Assembly: GCA_024225395.1 (NCBI GenBank)
Contig: JAAEMR010000078.1
Location: forward strand, 1-64,000
Source of the DNA: Gammaproteobacteria bacterium
GTDB lineage: Bacteria > Pseudomonadota > Gammaproteobacteria > GCA-001735895
DNA length: 64,000 bases
Direction: 5' to 3'
Part shown: one piece after another, positions 40,640 through 55,600 of the stretch
Layout: the number at the start of each line of letters is the position of its first letter
Numbering within the stretch: position 1 is the first letter of the stretch
Notes under the pieces: model-generated
What the model was told of the DNA's origin: nothing
The model's database searches: none
Seen by the model: only the letters and a program-made list of their open reading frames with translations
Translations under genes and position numbers: made by a program

Positions 40640-41356
40640 ATGCCCAATACAGACCCGAAAGTTATTGTTGCCCTCGATTTTTCTACATCTGAACAAACAT
40701 TAAAGTTTATAGAATCAGTTACACCCGAGATCTGTCGCCTTAAAATAGGCAAGGAGTTATTTACTTCATCAGGCCCTGACCTGGTTAAACAACTGGTAGA
40801 CATGGGGTTTGATATTTTTCTGGATTTGAAATTTCATGACATACCCAATACAGTAAACAAGGCTGTTGCTGCAGCTTGTCAGTTAGGCGTCTGGATGTTA
40901 AATGTACATGCGCTCGGAGGAAGAGCCATGATGCAGGCAGCCAAAGAAGCAGTTGATTCGAGTAATGTAGTTAAGCCCCCCAAATTAATTGCTGTTTCAG
41001 TGTTAACCAGTACTAACCAGGCCGGGTTGCACGAACTTGGTATCGATAAAACAGTTCAGCAGACAGTAATAGATTTGACGAAAATGTCACTGGAATGCGG
41101 GCTGGATGGTATGGTTTGTTCGGCTAATGAAGCTGAAATGATGCGCAAGCAATTCGGGGCATCCCCCATTTTAGTCACTCCGGGTATTCGACCTGCAGGC
41201 TCAGCCTCGAATGATCAGCAACGGATAATGACACCAGAAATGGCTATGAAATCGGGTTCCAGTTACCTGGTTATTGGTCGTCCGATTACTCAACATGCGC
41301 ACCCACTGGATGAATTAAACAGAATTAATGCTTCACTGGAAGTCTATCGGAGTTAG
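40640..41356 (+). CDS. pyrF: orotidine 5'-phosphate decarboxylase
   Basis: VIVALDFSTSEQTLKFIE, DIFLDLKFHDIPNTV, VTPGIRPAGSASNDQQRIMTP. Confidence 0.97.
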   Translation: MPNTDPKVIVALDFSTSEQTLKFIESVTPEICRLKIGKELFTSSGPDLVKQLVDMGFDIFLDLKFHDIPNTVNKAVAAACQLGVWMLNVHALGGRAMMQAAKEAVDSSNVVKPPKLIAVSVLTSTNQAGLHELGIDKTVQQTVIDLTKMSLECGLDGMVCSANEAEMMRKQFGASPILVTPGIRPAGSASNDQQRIMTPEMAMKSGSSYLVIGRPITQHAHPLDELNRINASLEVYRS

Positions 41357-41433
41357 GATAAATCTACTGACAGTTTAACTCGAAGCGGCTACAATTCATT
41401 TAATAATCCTTTAGCTTTAAGTGTTACAAAATT

Positions 41434-42393
41434 ATGGATCCTAACTTTCTAGAATTTGAACAACCCATTGCAGAATTGCAGGCCAAGATTGAAGAATTAA
41501 GGTATGTAACTGATGACTCTGACATAAATATTACTGAAGAAATTTCCACGCTGGAAAAAAAGGCCGAAAGCTTAACAAAGTCTATTTTCTCCAAATTAAA
41601 ACCGTGGCAGATTTCACAGATAGCCAGACATCCTAATCGGCCATATACCTTTGATTATGTTGACCGGTTATTTGAAGATTTTGAATACATTCATGGTGAT
41701 CGATACTATGCTGATGACAATCCCATGATTGGTGGTATTGGACGTCTTAATGGTAAAGCAGTGATGGTAATAGGTCAGCAAAAAGGCCGCTCAACCAATG
41801 AGAAAATTAAACGAAATTTTGGAATGCCGAGACCCGAAGGGTACAGAAAAGCTTTACGGCTAATGAAGATGGCTGAAAAATTTAAATTGCCATTGATCAC
41901 TCTAGTTGATACACCGGGTGCTTATCCGGGTATTGGTGCAGAAGAACGAGGTCAGAGTGAAGCCATTGCGCGTAATTTATATGCTTTGGCAGAGCTTAAA
42001 ACCCCCATTATTTCCACCATTATTGGAGAAGGTGGTTCTGGTGGAGCTCTGGCTATCGCTGTTGGTGATAGAGTTAATATGCTGCAATACTCGACTTATT
42101 CGGTAATTTCTCCTGAAGGTTGTGCCTCTATTTTATGGAAAAGTGCCGATAAAGCTCCTCAGGCTGCTGAGGCGCTGGGCATTACTGCAGATCGTCTTCA
42201 TGATTTAGGGCTTATCGATCAGATTATTGAAGAACCATTAGGCGGAGCCCATCGAAACTTTGATAAAATAGCACTCAGCTTAAAAGATAATCTGGCTAAA
42301 AATATCGAAACATTAGAATCTGTCAGTATTGACAAATTACTCGATCAACGTTACCAGCGTTTGATGGGTTATGGCGCTTTTATTGAATCCTGA
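41434..42393 (+). CDS. accA: acetyl-CoA carboxylase carboxyltransferase subunit alpha
   Basis: [64 protein letters not shown]. Confidence 0.98.
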   Translation: MDPNFLEFEQPIAELQAKIEELRYVTDDSDINITEEISTLEKKAESLTKSIFSKLKPWQISQIARHPNRPYTFDYVDRLFEDFEYIHGDRYYADDNPMIGGIGRLNGKAVMVIGQQKGRSTNEKIKRNFGMPRPEGYRKALRLMKMAEKFKLPLITLVDTPGAYPGIGAEERGQSEAIARNLYALAELKTPIISTIIGEGGSGGALAIAVGDRVNMLQYSTYSVISPEGCASILWKSADKAPQAAEALGITADRLHDLGLIDQIIEEPLGGAHRNFDKIALSLKDNLAKNIETLESVSIDKLLDQRYQRLMGYGAFIES

Positions 42394-42401
42394 ATTTTTC
42401 C

Positions 42402-43643
42402 ATGTCATTTCTTCAGTTGCCTTTTGACAGGCTGCCTGAAAATACAAAAAAACTCTACCTGGCTTTCAGTGGTGGTTTAGATTCGTCAGTATTGTTGCAT
42501 GCCCTGATTAACTATCGGCAACAGTATCAAATTATTGTCTGGCACATTAATCATGGCTTACTGAACAATGCTAAATCAATGCAGGATTTTGCCAGCAAAC
42601 AGGCTGAAAAATATGGTTTAGAGTTTCGTTTAGATAATCTGAATATGGATTCATCAAAAGGTAATCTGGAAGCAAAAGCTCGAGATCATCGATACCGCTT
42701 ATTTGAAAATGCATTGTCTGAGAATGATGCGCTACTTACAGCCCACCATAAAAATGATCAGGCTGAAACTCTATTGCTTAATATGATGCGGGGTTCAGGG
42801 GCCAGCGGATTAAGAGCCATAGCCAGTCAGAAACCTCTGGGCAAGGGAATATTGCTCAGGCCCTTATTGGATCATACCCGTGATGATATTAAGGCTTATG
42901 CACAAACCCACCAGCTGGAATGGGTAGAAGACCCCAGTAATCAAAATACCCGGTTTGATCGTAATTTCCTTCGCCATGAAGTGCTACCTGTTTTAATCAA
43001 GCGCTGGCCTGCTGCTATTTCTCAAATGCAACGTGTCAGTGAGTTGCAAAATGAAAGTGAACAATTACAAACTGAGCTGGCCCGAATCGATTATGCTCAG
43101 GCTGAAATCAGTAAATTTTATTCTACGACCAGCTGTATTTGTGTAGAAACTTTGAATTTATTATCTCTTGCCCGTAAGAAAAATATGATTCGATACTGGA
43201 TAAAAATTAATAAATTTCCTGTTATCGGGTTTCATAAAATTGAAGAGTTACTCAAGCAATTGAATAGTAAAGCAGGAGCCATGCCTGTTATTGAAGGTCA
43301 TGGTTTTGAAATCAGGTTGTTTAAAAATCGACTTTACCTGGTTGAAGATTCTAATGATTTAAATTTAGCCGCAAGTTATCAATTTCCAGACTCCGCAGAT
43401 CTCAATATTCCGGTTTTAAATTTCAGTCACTGCAGAGCCGATGTATTTGACTATTTAAAGAAGCAGGATAAAGGGGAAAGAGTCGAACTGAAATTTCGAC
43501 AACTATCTAAACCTGGTACTGTTACTCCACATTCTCACAGTTTGAAAAGACTTTTTCAAAAAAACCAGATCCCTCCGTGGAAAAGGTCGTCTATACCGCA
43601 GATATTTTTAAATGATGAGCTAGCGGGAATATGGTTACTCTGA
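42402..43643 (+). CDS. tilS: tRNA(Ile)-lysidine synthetase
   Basis: LYLAFSGGLDSSVLLHAL PP-loop, HINHGLLNNA, LLTAHHKNDQAETLLLNMMRGSG. Confidence 0.96.
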   Translation: MSFLQLPFDRLPENTKKLYLAFSGGLDSSVLLHALINYRQQYQIIVWHINHGLLNNAKSMQDFASKQAEKYGLEFRLDNLNMDSSKGNLEAKARDHRYRLFENALSENDALLTAHHKNDQAETLLLNMMRGSGASGLRAIASQKPLGKGILLRPLLDHTRDDIKAYAQTHQLEWVEDPSNQNTRFDRNFLRHEVLPVLIKRWPAAISQMQRVSELQNESEQLQTELARIDYAQAEISKFYSTTSCICVETLNLLSLARKKNMIRYWIKINKFPVIGFHKIEELLKQLNSKAGAMPVIEGHGFEIRLFKNRLYLVEDSNDLNLAASYQFPDSADLNIPVLNFSHCRADVFDYLKKQDKGERVELKFRQLSKPGTVTPHSHSLKRLFQKNQIPPWKRSSIPQIFLNDELAGIWLL

Positions 43644-44465
43644 TGGATCGTGAAACTTGTTGTAGCAGTAATTAGTTGCTTCGACATAACCATGTAAGCT
43701 TCCGCAGTCAAAGCGTTTTCCTTTGAATTTATAGGCCATGACGCAACCATTTTTAGCCTGGGCCAGTAATGCATCGGTAATTTGAACTTCACCTCCAGCC
43801 CCTGGTTTTGTTTCACGAATATAATCAAAGATATCAGGAGTCAAGATGTAACGTCCTATAATGGCCATGTTACTTGGGGCATCTTCCGGAGCAGGTTTTT
43901 CAACCATGTCTTTGACTTTAAAGAGATTATCCTGAAACTGTTCGCCGGCTATGACACCATACTTATATGTTTCTTCTTTAGGAACTTCTTCGATCGCAAT
44001 AATGCTGCAACGAAACTGTTTGTATAAACCCACCATTTGTTTCATGACCGAATCACCTTCAGTAATACAAAGGTCATCTGCCAGAATGACTCCAAATGGT
44101 TCGTCACCGATCATCGGTTCACTAGTTAGAATGGCGTGACCTAGACCTTTCATTTCGCGTTGACGAGTGTAAGTAAATACACAGTTTTCACGTATTTCAC
44201 GAATTTCGGATAATTGATCTTCTTTGGATGAGCCTTTAATTTCATTTTCAACTTCGTAACTGATGTCAAAATGATCTTCTATAGAACGTTTGGTTCGACC
44301 GGTAACAAAAGACTGCTGCACGAGACCTGCATCCATTGCTTCACTCACTGCGTATTGAATGAGGGGTTTATCAACAACCGGCAACATTTCTTTAGCCATT
44401 GACTTGGTGGCTGGTAAAAAGCGTGTACCATATCCCGCAACCGGGTAAAGACATTTCTTTAACAT
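43635..44465 (-). CDS. galU: UTP-glucose-1-phosphate uridylyltransferase
   Basis: CLYPVAGYGTRFLPATKSMAKEMLPVVDKPLIQYAV; overlaps the tilS 3' end by 9 bp. Confidence 0.97.
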   Translation of the reverse strand: MLKKCLYPVAGYGTRFLPATKSMAKEMLPVVDKPLIQYAVSEAMDAGLVQQSFVTGRTKRSIEDHFDISYEVENEIKGSSKEDQLSEIREIRENCVFTYTRQREMKGLGHAILTSEPMIGDEPFGVILADDLCITEGDSVMKQMVGLYKQFRCSIIAIEEVPKEETYKYGVIAGEQFQDNLFKVKDMVEKPAPEDAPSNMAIIGRYILTPDIFDYIRETKPGAGGEVQITDALLAQAKNGCVMAYKFKGKRFDCGSLHGYVEATNYCYNKFHDPSE

Positions 44466-44520
44466 GATGATATGCGATAATCCTAGAATTTTATTATAGC
44501 TTTAGATAGACAAACATATC

Positions 44521-45249
44521 ATGATCGAGATTACAAATAAAGACAGTGTTTTTGCTAAACCCCTGACCACTGTAAAGGCTTTTGAGTTTGATGAAGAAGT
44601 AACGCGGGCTTTTGATGACATGATCAGCCGCTCTGTTCCCGGTTATGACTTGCTGGTAAAAATGATGGCTTTATATGCCGACATATTTATCGCTGATAAT
44701 ACCTCCGTGTATGACCTCGGTTGCTCAACCGGTGTTATGTCCAGAGTTATTGCGCAACAGTTAAAAGCGGAAAATATTTCAATTTATTCGATTGATAATT
44801 CTCAATCCATGATAAAGAAATGTAAGGAAAGGCACGCAGAATATGATATCCAGTGGCAATGTGCGGATATTGAAACAGTGGATATAAAAAATGCGTCTAT
44901 GGTGGTGTTAAATCTAACCTTACAATTTATCAAACAGGAACAACGGGATGCACTGCTACAGAAAATTTTTAACGGGCTTAATAAGGGTGGGATATTGGTA
45001 CTTTCTGAAAAGGTGAATTATGATGATTCTAAGCAGCAGAAAATCATGACAGAGCTGTATCAGGGATTTAAAAAAGTGCAGGGATACAGCGATCTGGAAA
45101 TTAGCCAGAAACGCGCTGCACTGGAAAATGTATTAATACCCAATACACCGGCTGAGCATATGCATCGATTACGCAAAAGCGGGTTTGACCAGGTTTTCGA
45201 TTGTTTTCATTGCTTCAACTTTGTCTCATACCTCGCAATTAAGTTATAA
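44521..45249 (+). CDS. cmoA: carboxy-S-adenosyl-L-methionine synthase
   Basis: FEFDEEVTRAFDDMISRSVPGYDLLVKMMALYA, VYDLGCSTGV; followed by cmoB. Confidence 0.95.
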   Translation: MIEITNKDSVFAKPLTTVKAFEFDEEVTRAFDDMISRSVPGYDLLVKMMALYADIFIADNTSVYDLGCSTGVMSRVIAQQLKAENISIYSIDNSQSMIKKCKERHAEYDIQWQCADIETVDIKNASMVVLNLTLQFIKQEQRDALLQKIFNGLNKGGILVLSEKVNYDDSKQQKIMTELYQGFKKVQGYSDLEISQKRAALENVLIPNTPAEHMHRLRKSGFDQVFDCFHCFNFVSYLAIKL

Positions 45250-45259
45250 GTTTTCCACC

Positions 45260-46222
45260 ATGAATTATAAATCGTTATTTAGCCTTCTTGAACAAGCCGG
45301 TTTTGAAGACTGGGTCGCTGAATTAGAAAAAGCCAATGAACACTGGTTTAGTGAAGCTCATCATGGCGATTTCAAACGTTGGAATGAGGCATTGAAAAGC
45401 TTACCCGAAATATCTATTTCTGGAATTGATTTTTCGTCCCCGGCGGTTACTGTAAAGGGCACTTGTGATTCTGATTCTAGCAAGTTGTTGCGCGAAGCTC
45501 TGTTTCAACTTAAACCCTGGCGTAAGGGGCCGTTTAAAATCATAGATGAATATATTGATACTGAGTGGCGCTCTGATTTTAAATGGGACCGGGTATTGCC
45601 TCATTTATCGTCGTTAAAGCATCGAAAAATTCTTGATGTCGGCTGTGGCAATGGTTATCACTGCTGGCGTATGTTAAATGAACAACCTGAACTGGTATTG
45701 GGTATTGATCCATCCATTTTATTTAATATGCAGTTTCAGGCGCTAAACCACTTCATCCATGATGATCGAATTAATCTGCTACCCTTAACTATTCAGCGTA
45801 TGCCGCAAAATATGCAGTGGTTTGATACGGTTTTTTCGATGGGTATTTTATATCACCGTCGTTCACCATTTGATCATTTGTTGCAACTAAAAAGTTTGTT
45901 AAAGCAGGGCGGGGAGCTGTGTCTGGAAACCTTAATTATTGAAGGAGGTGAAGGGCAGGTGCTGGTTCCGGAGTCACGTTATGCGCGTATGAATAATGTC
46001 TGGTTCCTGCCTTCAGCAGATGAACTTGTTCACTGGTTAAAGCGCTGCGGATACAAAGATATTCGAGTCGTGGATATCAATCAAACCTCAATACAGGAAC
46101 AGCGTTCGACTGACTGGATGCCTTTTGAATCTCTGCCGGAGTGTCTGGATAAACAGGATGTTAATATGACAGTGGAAGGTTATCCAGCGCCTTTAAGAGT
46201 GGTTGTGCTGGCTACTAAATAA
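45260..46222 (+). CDS. cmoB: tRNA U34 carboxymethyltransferase
   Basis: RKGPFKIIDEYIDTEWRSDFKWDRVLPHL, ILDVGCGNGYHCWRML, FDTVFSMGILYHRRSPFDHL; ATG 45260 preferred. Confidence 0.95.
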   Translation: MNYKSLFSLLEQAGFEDWVAELEKANEHWFSEAHHGDFKRWNEALKSLPEISISGIDFSSPAVTVKGTCDSDSSKLLREALFQLKPWRKGPFKIIDEYIDTEWRSDFKWDRVLPHLSSLKHRKILDVGCGNGYHCWRMLNEQPELVLGIDPSILFNMQFQALNHFIHDDRINLLPLTIQRMPQNMQWFDTVFSMGILYHRRSPFDHLLQLKSLLKQGGELCLETLIIEGGEGQVLVPESRYARMNNVWFLPSADELVHWLKRCGYKDIRVVDINQTSIQEQRSTDWMPFESLPECLDKQDVNMTVEGYPAPLRVVVLATK

Positions 46223-46338
46223 TTTTAGTTGCCCCGTAATTTTATGCCAGAGGCCTGTTTTTAAAAGCGCATTCTCGTTGAGTTAAATGCTCTTATCTGT
46301 TAATCTACTGCACCTTCCAGAACTCTCACATTTATTAA

Positions 46339-47984
<1,646 letters not shown>

Positions 47985-47985
<1 letters not shown>

Positions 47986-48821
47986 TGAGGCTGTGTACTT
48001 TTGAAGTCGGTCTTGATAAACCGTTTTTTTTAATTGCGGGCCCCTGTGTCATCGAAAGCGAGCAGCTTGCAATTGATACGGCAGGTGCTTTAAAAGAAAT
48101 CTGTGAGAAACTGGAGATACCTTTCATCTACAAGTCCTCATTTGATAAGGCAAATCGTTCCAGCAGTCAGAGTTTTCGTGGTCCCGGAATAGAGCAGGGA
48201 CTTAATATTTTACAAAAAGTCAAAGATCAGATTGATGTGCCCGTGTTGACTGATGTGCATGAAGATACCCCGTTATCAGAAGTTGCCAGTATTATTGATG
48301 TACTGCAGACGCCGGCATTTTTATGTCGTCAGACTAATTTTATTCAAAATGTCGCTAAACAGGGGGTGCCGGTCAATATCAAAAAAGGCCAGTTTTTATC
48401 TCCCTGGGATATGAAAAATGTTGTGGATAAAGCAACTGAAACGGGTAATCAACAAATTATGGTTTGCGAACGTGGTGCCAGCTTTGGCTACAACAACCTG
48501 GTGTCTGATATGAGATCACTCGCAGTGATGCGAGAATCAAACGTACCCGTGGTATTTGATGCAACTCATTCAGTTCAGTTGCCGGGTGGCCAGGGAGCTA
48601 CATCTGGTGGACAAAGAGAATTTGTACCTGTGCTGGCACGAGCGGCTATAGCAGCTGGCGTATCAGGTGTATTTATGGAGACCCACCCAAATCCCGAACA
48701 GGCATTAAGTGATGGTCCTAATGCATGGCCCCTGGGGCAACTGGAATCTTTACTAAAAGTAATGAAATCCATCGATCAAACTGTTAAATCACAAGCTTTG
48801 CATGAGCTAAGCCTTATGTAA
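47985..48821 (+). CDS. kdsA: 3-deoxy-8-phosphooctulonate synthase
   Basis: [40 protein letters not shown]. Confidence 0.97.
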
Positions 48822-48879
48822 CAAGTGTTACCTTGAATATCTGATTAATACCTGAAGTATTTTTCAGGATTAAGACTGA

Positions 48880-50181
<1,302 letters not shown>

Positions 50182-50201
50182 TGTAAACAACAGATAAACG
50201 G

Positions 50202-50492
50202 ATGCGCCTGCTGATTATGGCATTAATCATCGCTTTTATCGGGCTGCAATATCGCCTGTGGTTTGGCGATGGAAGTTTATCTGAGGTAGTCCAGTTATCG
50301 GCTGAACTCGAGCTGCAGAAACAAAAATTACGTGAACTTGAAGAAAGAAACCGTAAGCTTGAGGCCCAGGTGCTGGATTTACAAAGTGGCCTCGATGCCT
50401 ATGAGGAAAAAGCACGTAACGATCTTGGCATGATAAAGAAAGGAGAAACTTTTTTTCAGATAGTTTCCCCTGCTGCCTCTGCTGGCAATTGA
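50202..50492 (+). CDS. ftsB: cell division protein FtsB
   Basis: TM + coiled coil (YRLWFGDGSLSEVVQLSAELELQKQKLRELEERNRKLEAQVLDL), terminal ARNDLGMIKKGETFFQ; between eno and ispD. Confidence 0.93.
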   Translation: MRLLIMALIIAFIGLQYRLWFGDGSLSEVVQLSAELELQKQKLRELEERNRKLEAQVLDLQSGLDAYEEKARNDLGMIKKGETFFQIVSPAASAGN

Positions 50493-50515
50493 TTTTACTG
50501 CTTACCGGTTCTTAA

Positions 50516-51220
50516 ATGATGGATAAATCATCACAGTATTGGGTTGTTTTACCTGCAACAGGTACCGGGCAGAGAATGAATGCATCATGCCCGAAACAAT
50601 ATTTAAAGCTTAAAAATAAAACTATCCTTGAGCATACACTTGATAATTTATTGTCTTACCCTTTAATTACGGGGGCTGTAGTAATTCTTAATGACAGTGA
50701 TCATTATTGGGAAAAACTGAACTATAAACATGAAAAACCAGTTCTACTTTGCAGCGGCGGAGAGCAACGCCATCACTCTGTTTTTAACGGGCTGATAAAA
50801 TTAAAACAATATACGGAGACTAACCCGTTTGTGTTAATTCATGATGCTGTCAGACCGTTTGTGTCTCACGCTGATCTTGATCAATTGCTGGTTGCCTTAG
50901 AAGAAAGCGATGATGGGGCGTTATTAGCCGTACCCGTCGCGGATACACTAAAATTTTCAACAGAAAATCAGCTGGTAGCAACAACTCATCCGCGGGAAGG
51001 ATTGTGGCGTGCTTTTACTCCCCAGGCATTCAGGCTGGAGAAAATATATTCTGCCTTAAAAAATGTAATTAATTACAATCTTGAAATTACGGACGATGCA
51101 TCGGCGATAGAGTTAGCTGGATTTCACCCCAAACTCGTTCATGGAAGTGAGCTAAATATCAAAATAACGACTCCTCAAGATTTATTTCTGGCTGAAGAAC
51201 TTATCAAGGTTAATCAATAA
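50516..51220 (+). CDS. ispD: 2-C-methyl-D-erythritol 4-phosphate cytidylyltransferase
   Basis: VLPATGTGQRMNASCPKQYLKLKNKTILEHTL, VLIHDAVRPFVS, ITDDASAIELAG. Confidence 0.96.
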   Translation: MMDKSSQYWVVLPATGTGQRMNASCPKQYLKLKNKTILEHTLDNLLSYPLITGAVVILNDSDHYWEKLNYKHEKPVLLCSGGEQRHHSVFNGLIKLKQYTETNPFVLIHDAVRPFVSHADLDQLLVALEESDDGALLAVPVADTLKFSTENQLVATTHPREGLWRAFTPQAFRLEKIYSALKNVINYNLEITDDASAIELAGFHPKLVHGSELNIKITTPQDLFLAEELIKVNQ

Positions 51221-51409
51221 ATACTTACTATGGTCTATTGAATGGAATATTAAAAATTGCTAATATTCTACACATTTTCTGCAGCTAATTGCGTAGATAG
51301 TATTTAGCGTAGAAGTCATTTAATCGATCATGATTACGTGTTTTTGCGCAGTTTCAAATTTATGCATCGGGTTGAGATGACCTGTTATTCGATATTGGTA
51401 AAATATATA

Positions 51410-52579
51410 ATGAGATTAAAGTTTCCAACAGCTCCAACTGTCTTTATCAATTCAGTCATGTTGCTGCTATCTATGCAGGCACAGGCCTGGCAGGTCATGA
51501 CAGTTGAAGCTGCAGCGTTTGGTAGTAAAATTAAAATAGGTGGAACCGTTATCCCCTATAAGGAAGTTACTTTGTCTGCCCAGGTACCCGGGCGGATTCA
51601 GTATATAGCCGGTTCAGAAGGTGATTATTTTCAAAAAAATAATCTGCTGTTATCTATTGATGATGATGACCTGGTGGCGAAACGTCGTGCTGCACTTGCT
51701 CAGTTAGCGAATGCTGAATCAAGTTTGCGTAATGCTCGCGTTCAATACAACAGAGAGTTGATTTCACCTCGTACAGAAAGTACCGGCTCTATGCCTGGTA
51801 TGGGTATGCCTTCTTTATTCGATAACCTGTTTACCCGTAATGTTGGTAATGCGATGGGTTATGGTAATCCAGATGTCGAGAGACATGCTGATTTGTACTC
51901 TTCGGGTTCTCACGTTAAGAATGCTGAATCTGCCGTATTAAAATCACGCTCTGCACTGGAAGAACTTGACGCTAAATTACGTGATGCCAGAGCAATAGCT
52001 CCATTTGACGGTAAGCTGGTACGTAAAATGGTTGAAGAAGGGGATACCGTTCAACCGGGTACTCCTTTATTAAAATTTGCACATACCCAGTATCTTCGTA
52101 TTCGAGCAGAGATTCCTGCCAGGTTGATTTTTGGCCTTAGCAAGGGGAGCCTGGTTGATGTGAAACTGGATATTAATAATACCTACACCAAAGCCAAGGT
52201 AGCACAGATTTATCCTGTCGCTGATCAACAAAAGCATACTGTTACAGTGAAATTTGATTTACCGGAAGGAACACCCGGTGGTCCGGGACTGTATGCTGAA
52301 GTCACAATTAACGATACCACTGCTTCTCAGAAGCCTGTACCGGTTATTCCAAAAGATGCTGTTCTCTACCGGGGTAGTTTACCCAGTGTTTATATCCTGG
52401 ATAAAGAGAATAAGGCGAAAATGAAGTTGGTAAGACTGGGCGCGGATTACGATGAACTAAGAGTCACTGTTTTATCTGGAATTTCAGAAGGAGACCGCAT
52501 TATCAGTGCGCCGCCTAAAACGATTAGATCAGGCTGGACCCCGGAGATTCAGAATTTAACTTCGGGTGGCGATAGTTAG
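51410..52579 (+). CDS. RND efflux periplasmic adaptor (HlyD/MFP family)
   Basis: Signal peptide, VTLSAQVPGRIQYIAGSEGDYFQKNNLLLSID, IAPFDGKLVRKMVEEGDTVQPGTPLLKF; precedes the RND gene. Confidence 0.88.
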   Translation: MRLKFPTAPTVFINSVMLLLSMQAQAWQVMTVEAAAFGSKIKIGGTVIPYKEVTLSAQVPGRIQYIAGSEGDYFQKNNLLLSIDDDDLVAKRRAALAQLANAESSLRNARVQYNRELISPRTESTGSMPGMGMPSLFDNLFTRNVGNAMGYGNPDVERHADLYSSGSHVKNAESAVLKSRSALEELDAKLRDARAIAPFDGKLVRKMVEEGDTVQPGTPLLKFAHTQYLRIRAEIPARLIFGLSKGSLVDVKLDINNTYTKAKVAQIYPVADQQKHTVTVKFDLPEGTPGGPGLYAEVTINDTTASQKPVPVIPKDAVLYRGSLPSVYILDKENKAKMKLVRLGADYDELRVTVLSGISEGDRIISAPPKTIRSGWTPEIQNLTSGGDS

Positions 52580-52656
52580 AATTTAAATTCTGACTTTTCT
52601 GTTCACTCCGGTTCATCGGGGTACTTCATGAACGAAATAATATTTGTATAGTTACA

Positions 52657-55600
52657 ATGACAGAACAAACTAACTCCAAAAAACAGCAGGAAAAATCGTT
52701 AGGTTTAGCGGGTGGATTGGCCAAGGCCTTTATTCATTCTCCTTTGACACCTATGCTGCTCATAGCCTGTTTCCTGTTAGGTATTATGGGTGTGGCCATG
52801 ACACCGCGTCAGGAAGACCCTCAAATTTCAGTGCCTATGGTCGATGTTTTCGTTCGTTATAACGGTGCTTCTGCACAACAGGTTTCCAGGCTGGCGACAG
52901 AGCCGCTGGAACGTATGCTGAATGAAATGAGCGGAGTGGATCATGTCTATTCAGCTGCGATGCGTGGTCAAGGCATGGTAACCGTACAGTTTGAAGTGGG
53001 TGAAGAGCTGGAATCTTCACTGGTAAAACTGTACGACAAAATCAGCTCCAATATGGATAAAATTCCGCCGGGTGTTGATCAACCGCTGGTTAAACCTAAA
53101 GGGGTTGATGATGTGCCAGTGGTTACTCTGACCCTATGGTCTAACACGCTGGATGATTCAATAATTCGTCTGACTGCTCTGGATGTGTTGCAGTCGATCA
53201 GTATGGTAGGAAATACGAGTCAGGGTTTTGTGGTTGGTGGCCGTTCAGACCAGTTAAAAATTGAAGTACTGCCTGAAAGATTGTCAGGCTATGAAATCAG
53301 TCTGGATCAAATTGCCAATACGATCCGAACTGCTAACAGTGAACTGGGATTAGGCAATATAGAGTCTGATAATTTAAGTTCAACCGTTTATGCTGGTGCA
53401 TTCCTGGAAACGGTCAGTGATATTGAAAGCCTGGTCGTTACCATTAAAGATGGCTCGCCTGTTTATATCAGGGATGTAGCCCAGGTAACTGCGTCACCAT
53501 CTGATACTTCCAATCTGGTGAGTTATTATACCGGGCCGAATAATCTTGCTGAGGGTGAAGAGGAAGCCTTCGCTGCTTCAGCGGTCACTATCGCAATAGC
53601 CAAAAAGAAAGGTTCTAACGGGGTTGAAGTTGCTGAAGATATTATTGCAATGGTTGACACGCTTCGAGGTACGGTCATTCCTGATGATATCCATGTTTCG
53701 GTAACACGGGATTATGGTGAATCTGCGAAAAATAAGGTGAATGGACTGATCTTAAAATTATTTATTGCAACGGCGATTGTTGTTGTATTGATCTGGGCTG
53801 CGTTGAATTTCCGCTGGGAACCTGCTCTGGTTGTTATGATCGTTATTCCTGTGGTTATTCTGGCTACCATTTTTTATGCCTTATTAACCGGTTATACCAT
53901 TGACCGAGTCAGCCTTTTCGCGCTGATATTCTCGATAGGTATATTAGTTGATGATGCTATCGTGGTAGTGGAAAATATTTATCGACGCTGGTTGATCGAT
54001 GAAAGTACTGATACATCAATTGCTATTGATGCGGTTCGTGAAGTCGGTAATCCGACCATTCTGGCAACTTTTACCGTTATCGCCGCATTATTACCGATGG
54101 GTTTTGTGAGAGGCATGATGGGACCTTATATGGAACCAATTCCAGCTCTCGGTTCTTTTGCGATGTTGTTCTCGGTATTTGCTGCTTTCATGTTTACACC
54201 GTGGCTGGCGATGAGAATAAAACCTTCAATGAGTAAATTGAAGGAAATGGAAGAGTCAGAACACAAACAAAATGAATGGCTTGGTAATCTTTTCAAAAAA
54301 ATTCTTATCCCTCTCATTACCAGTAAAACAAAAGGGCGATTATTTCTTATAAGCCTTTTCGTTATCTTCTTTTTATCAATCATCATGTTTTACACCAAGA
54401 GTGTTCCGGTAAAAATGTTACCGTTGGATAATAAATCTGAATTTAACGTTGTAGTTAATATGGCCGAAGGAACCGCTTTACCGGTCACTGCTAATATTGT
54501 GAATGAACTGGCAGAAGTTATTCTTCAGGTTGATGAGGTGACGGCAATACAGACCTATGCCGGAACAGCATCACCTTTCAACTTTAATGGTCTGGTCAGG
54601 CATTATTATCTTCGCACAGAGCCCTGGCAGGCAGATTTACAGGTACAGTTATTAAGCAAGAAAGAACGTACTCGTAGCAGCCATGAAATCGCAGAAGATG
54701 TTCGTGAGCGTTTGCAGGAAATTATTAAGGGTAATGACGCGGTTCGAATTCAAGTCGTTGAAATGCCTCCCGGGCCTCCAGTATTACAATCGGTAGTGGC
54801 CGAAGTGTACGGCCCTGATGAAAAAATCAGGCGTCAGGTTGCAAGGGATCTCGAGCAGAAATTTATTGAATCTCCCAATATTACCGATGTCGATACACTG
54901 ATAGCGGATGATTATAAGGTTTGGCGATTTGAAGTAGACACGGAAAAAGCGCTTAGGCGGGGTATTTCTGTTGATACCATAAACAGAACACTGCAAATGT
55001 CGCTCGGTGAATTTATTCTGGGTGATGTTAAGAGTGGTCTTAAATTAGAACCTACCTATATCATTATCCAGGTTCCTATTGAGGTTCGTGCCGATTTAGC
55101 GCGACTTAAAGAAATGCCCGTACCGAGTCAGTTAGGAAGTAGTGTGCCGTTAGGAGAGCTGGGAGATTTCTACCAGATCGAGCAGGAAAGCATAATTTAT
55201 CATAAAGATTTGAGGCCGGTCGAGTACGTGACGGGTGAAACTATTGGACGCCTCGGTGCACCCATTTATGGAATGTTTGATGTTATTGATTCACTGGAAA
55301 ATTATACGGCTCCAGATGGTATTTCTTTAAAAGGAACCTGGACGGCACCACCGGATTCTGATGCTCAATCTGGATTTGAGTGGTCTGGTGAATGGACAGT
55401 AACCTATGAAACTTTCCGTGATATGGGTATGGCATTTGGCGTGGCAATTGTGCTTATCTACATGTTAGTCGTGCTGGAGTTTGGTAATTTCAGTTTACCG
55501 GCTGTCATCATGGCTCCTATTCCTCTTACGCTTGTTGGAATTATTCCTGGTCACTGGTTGTTTGGTGCTGAGTTTACTGCTACCTCAATGATTGGTTTTA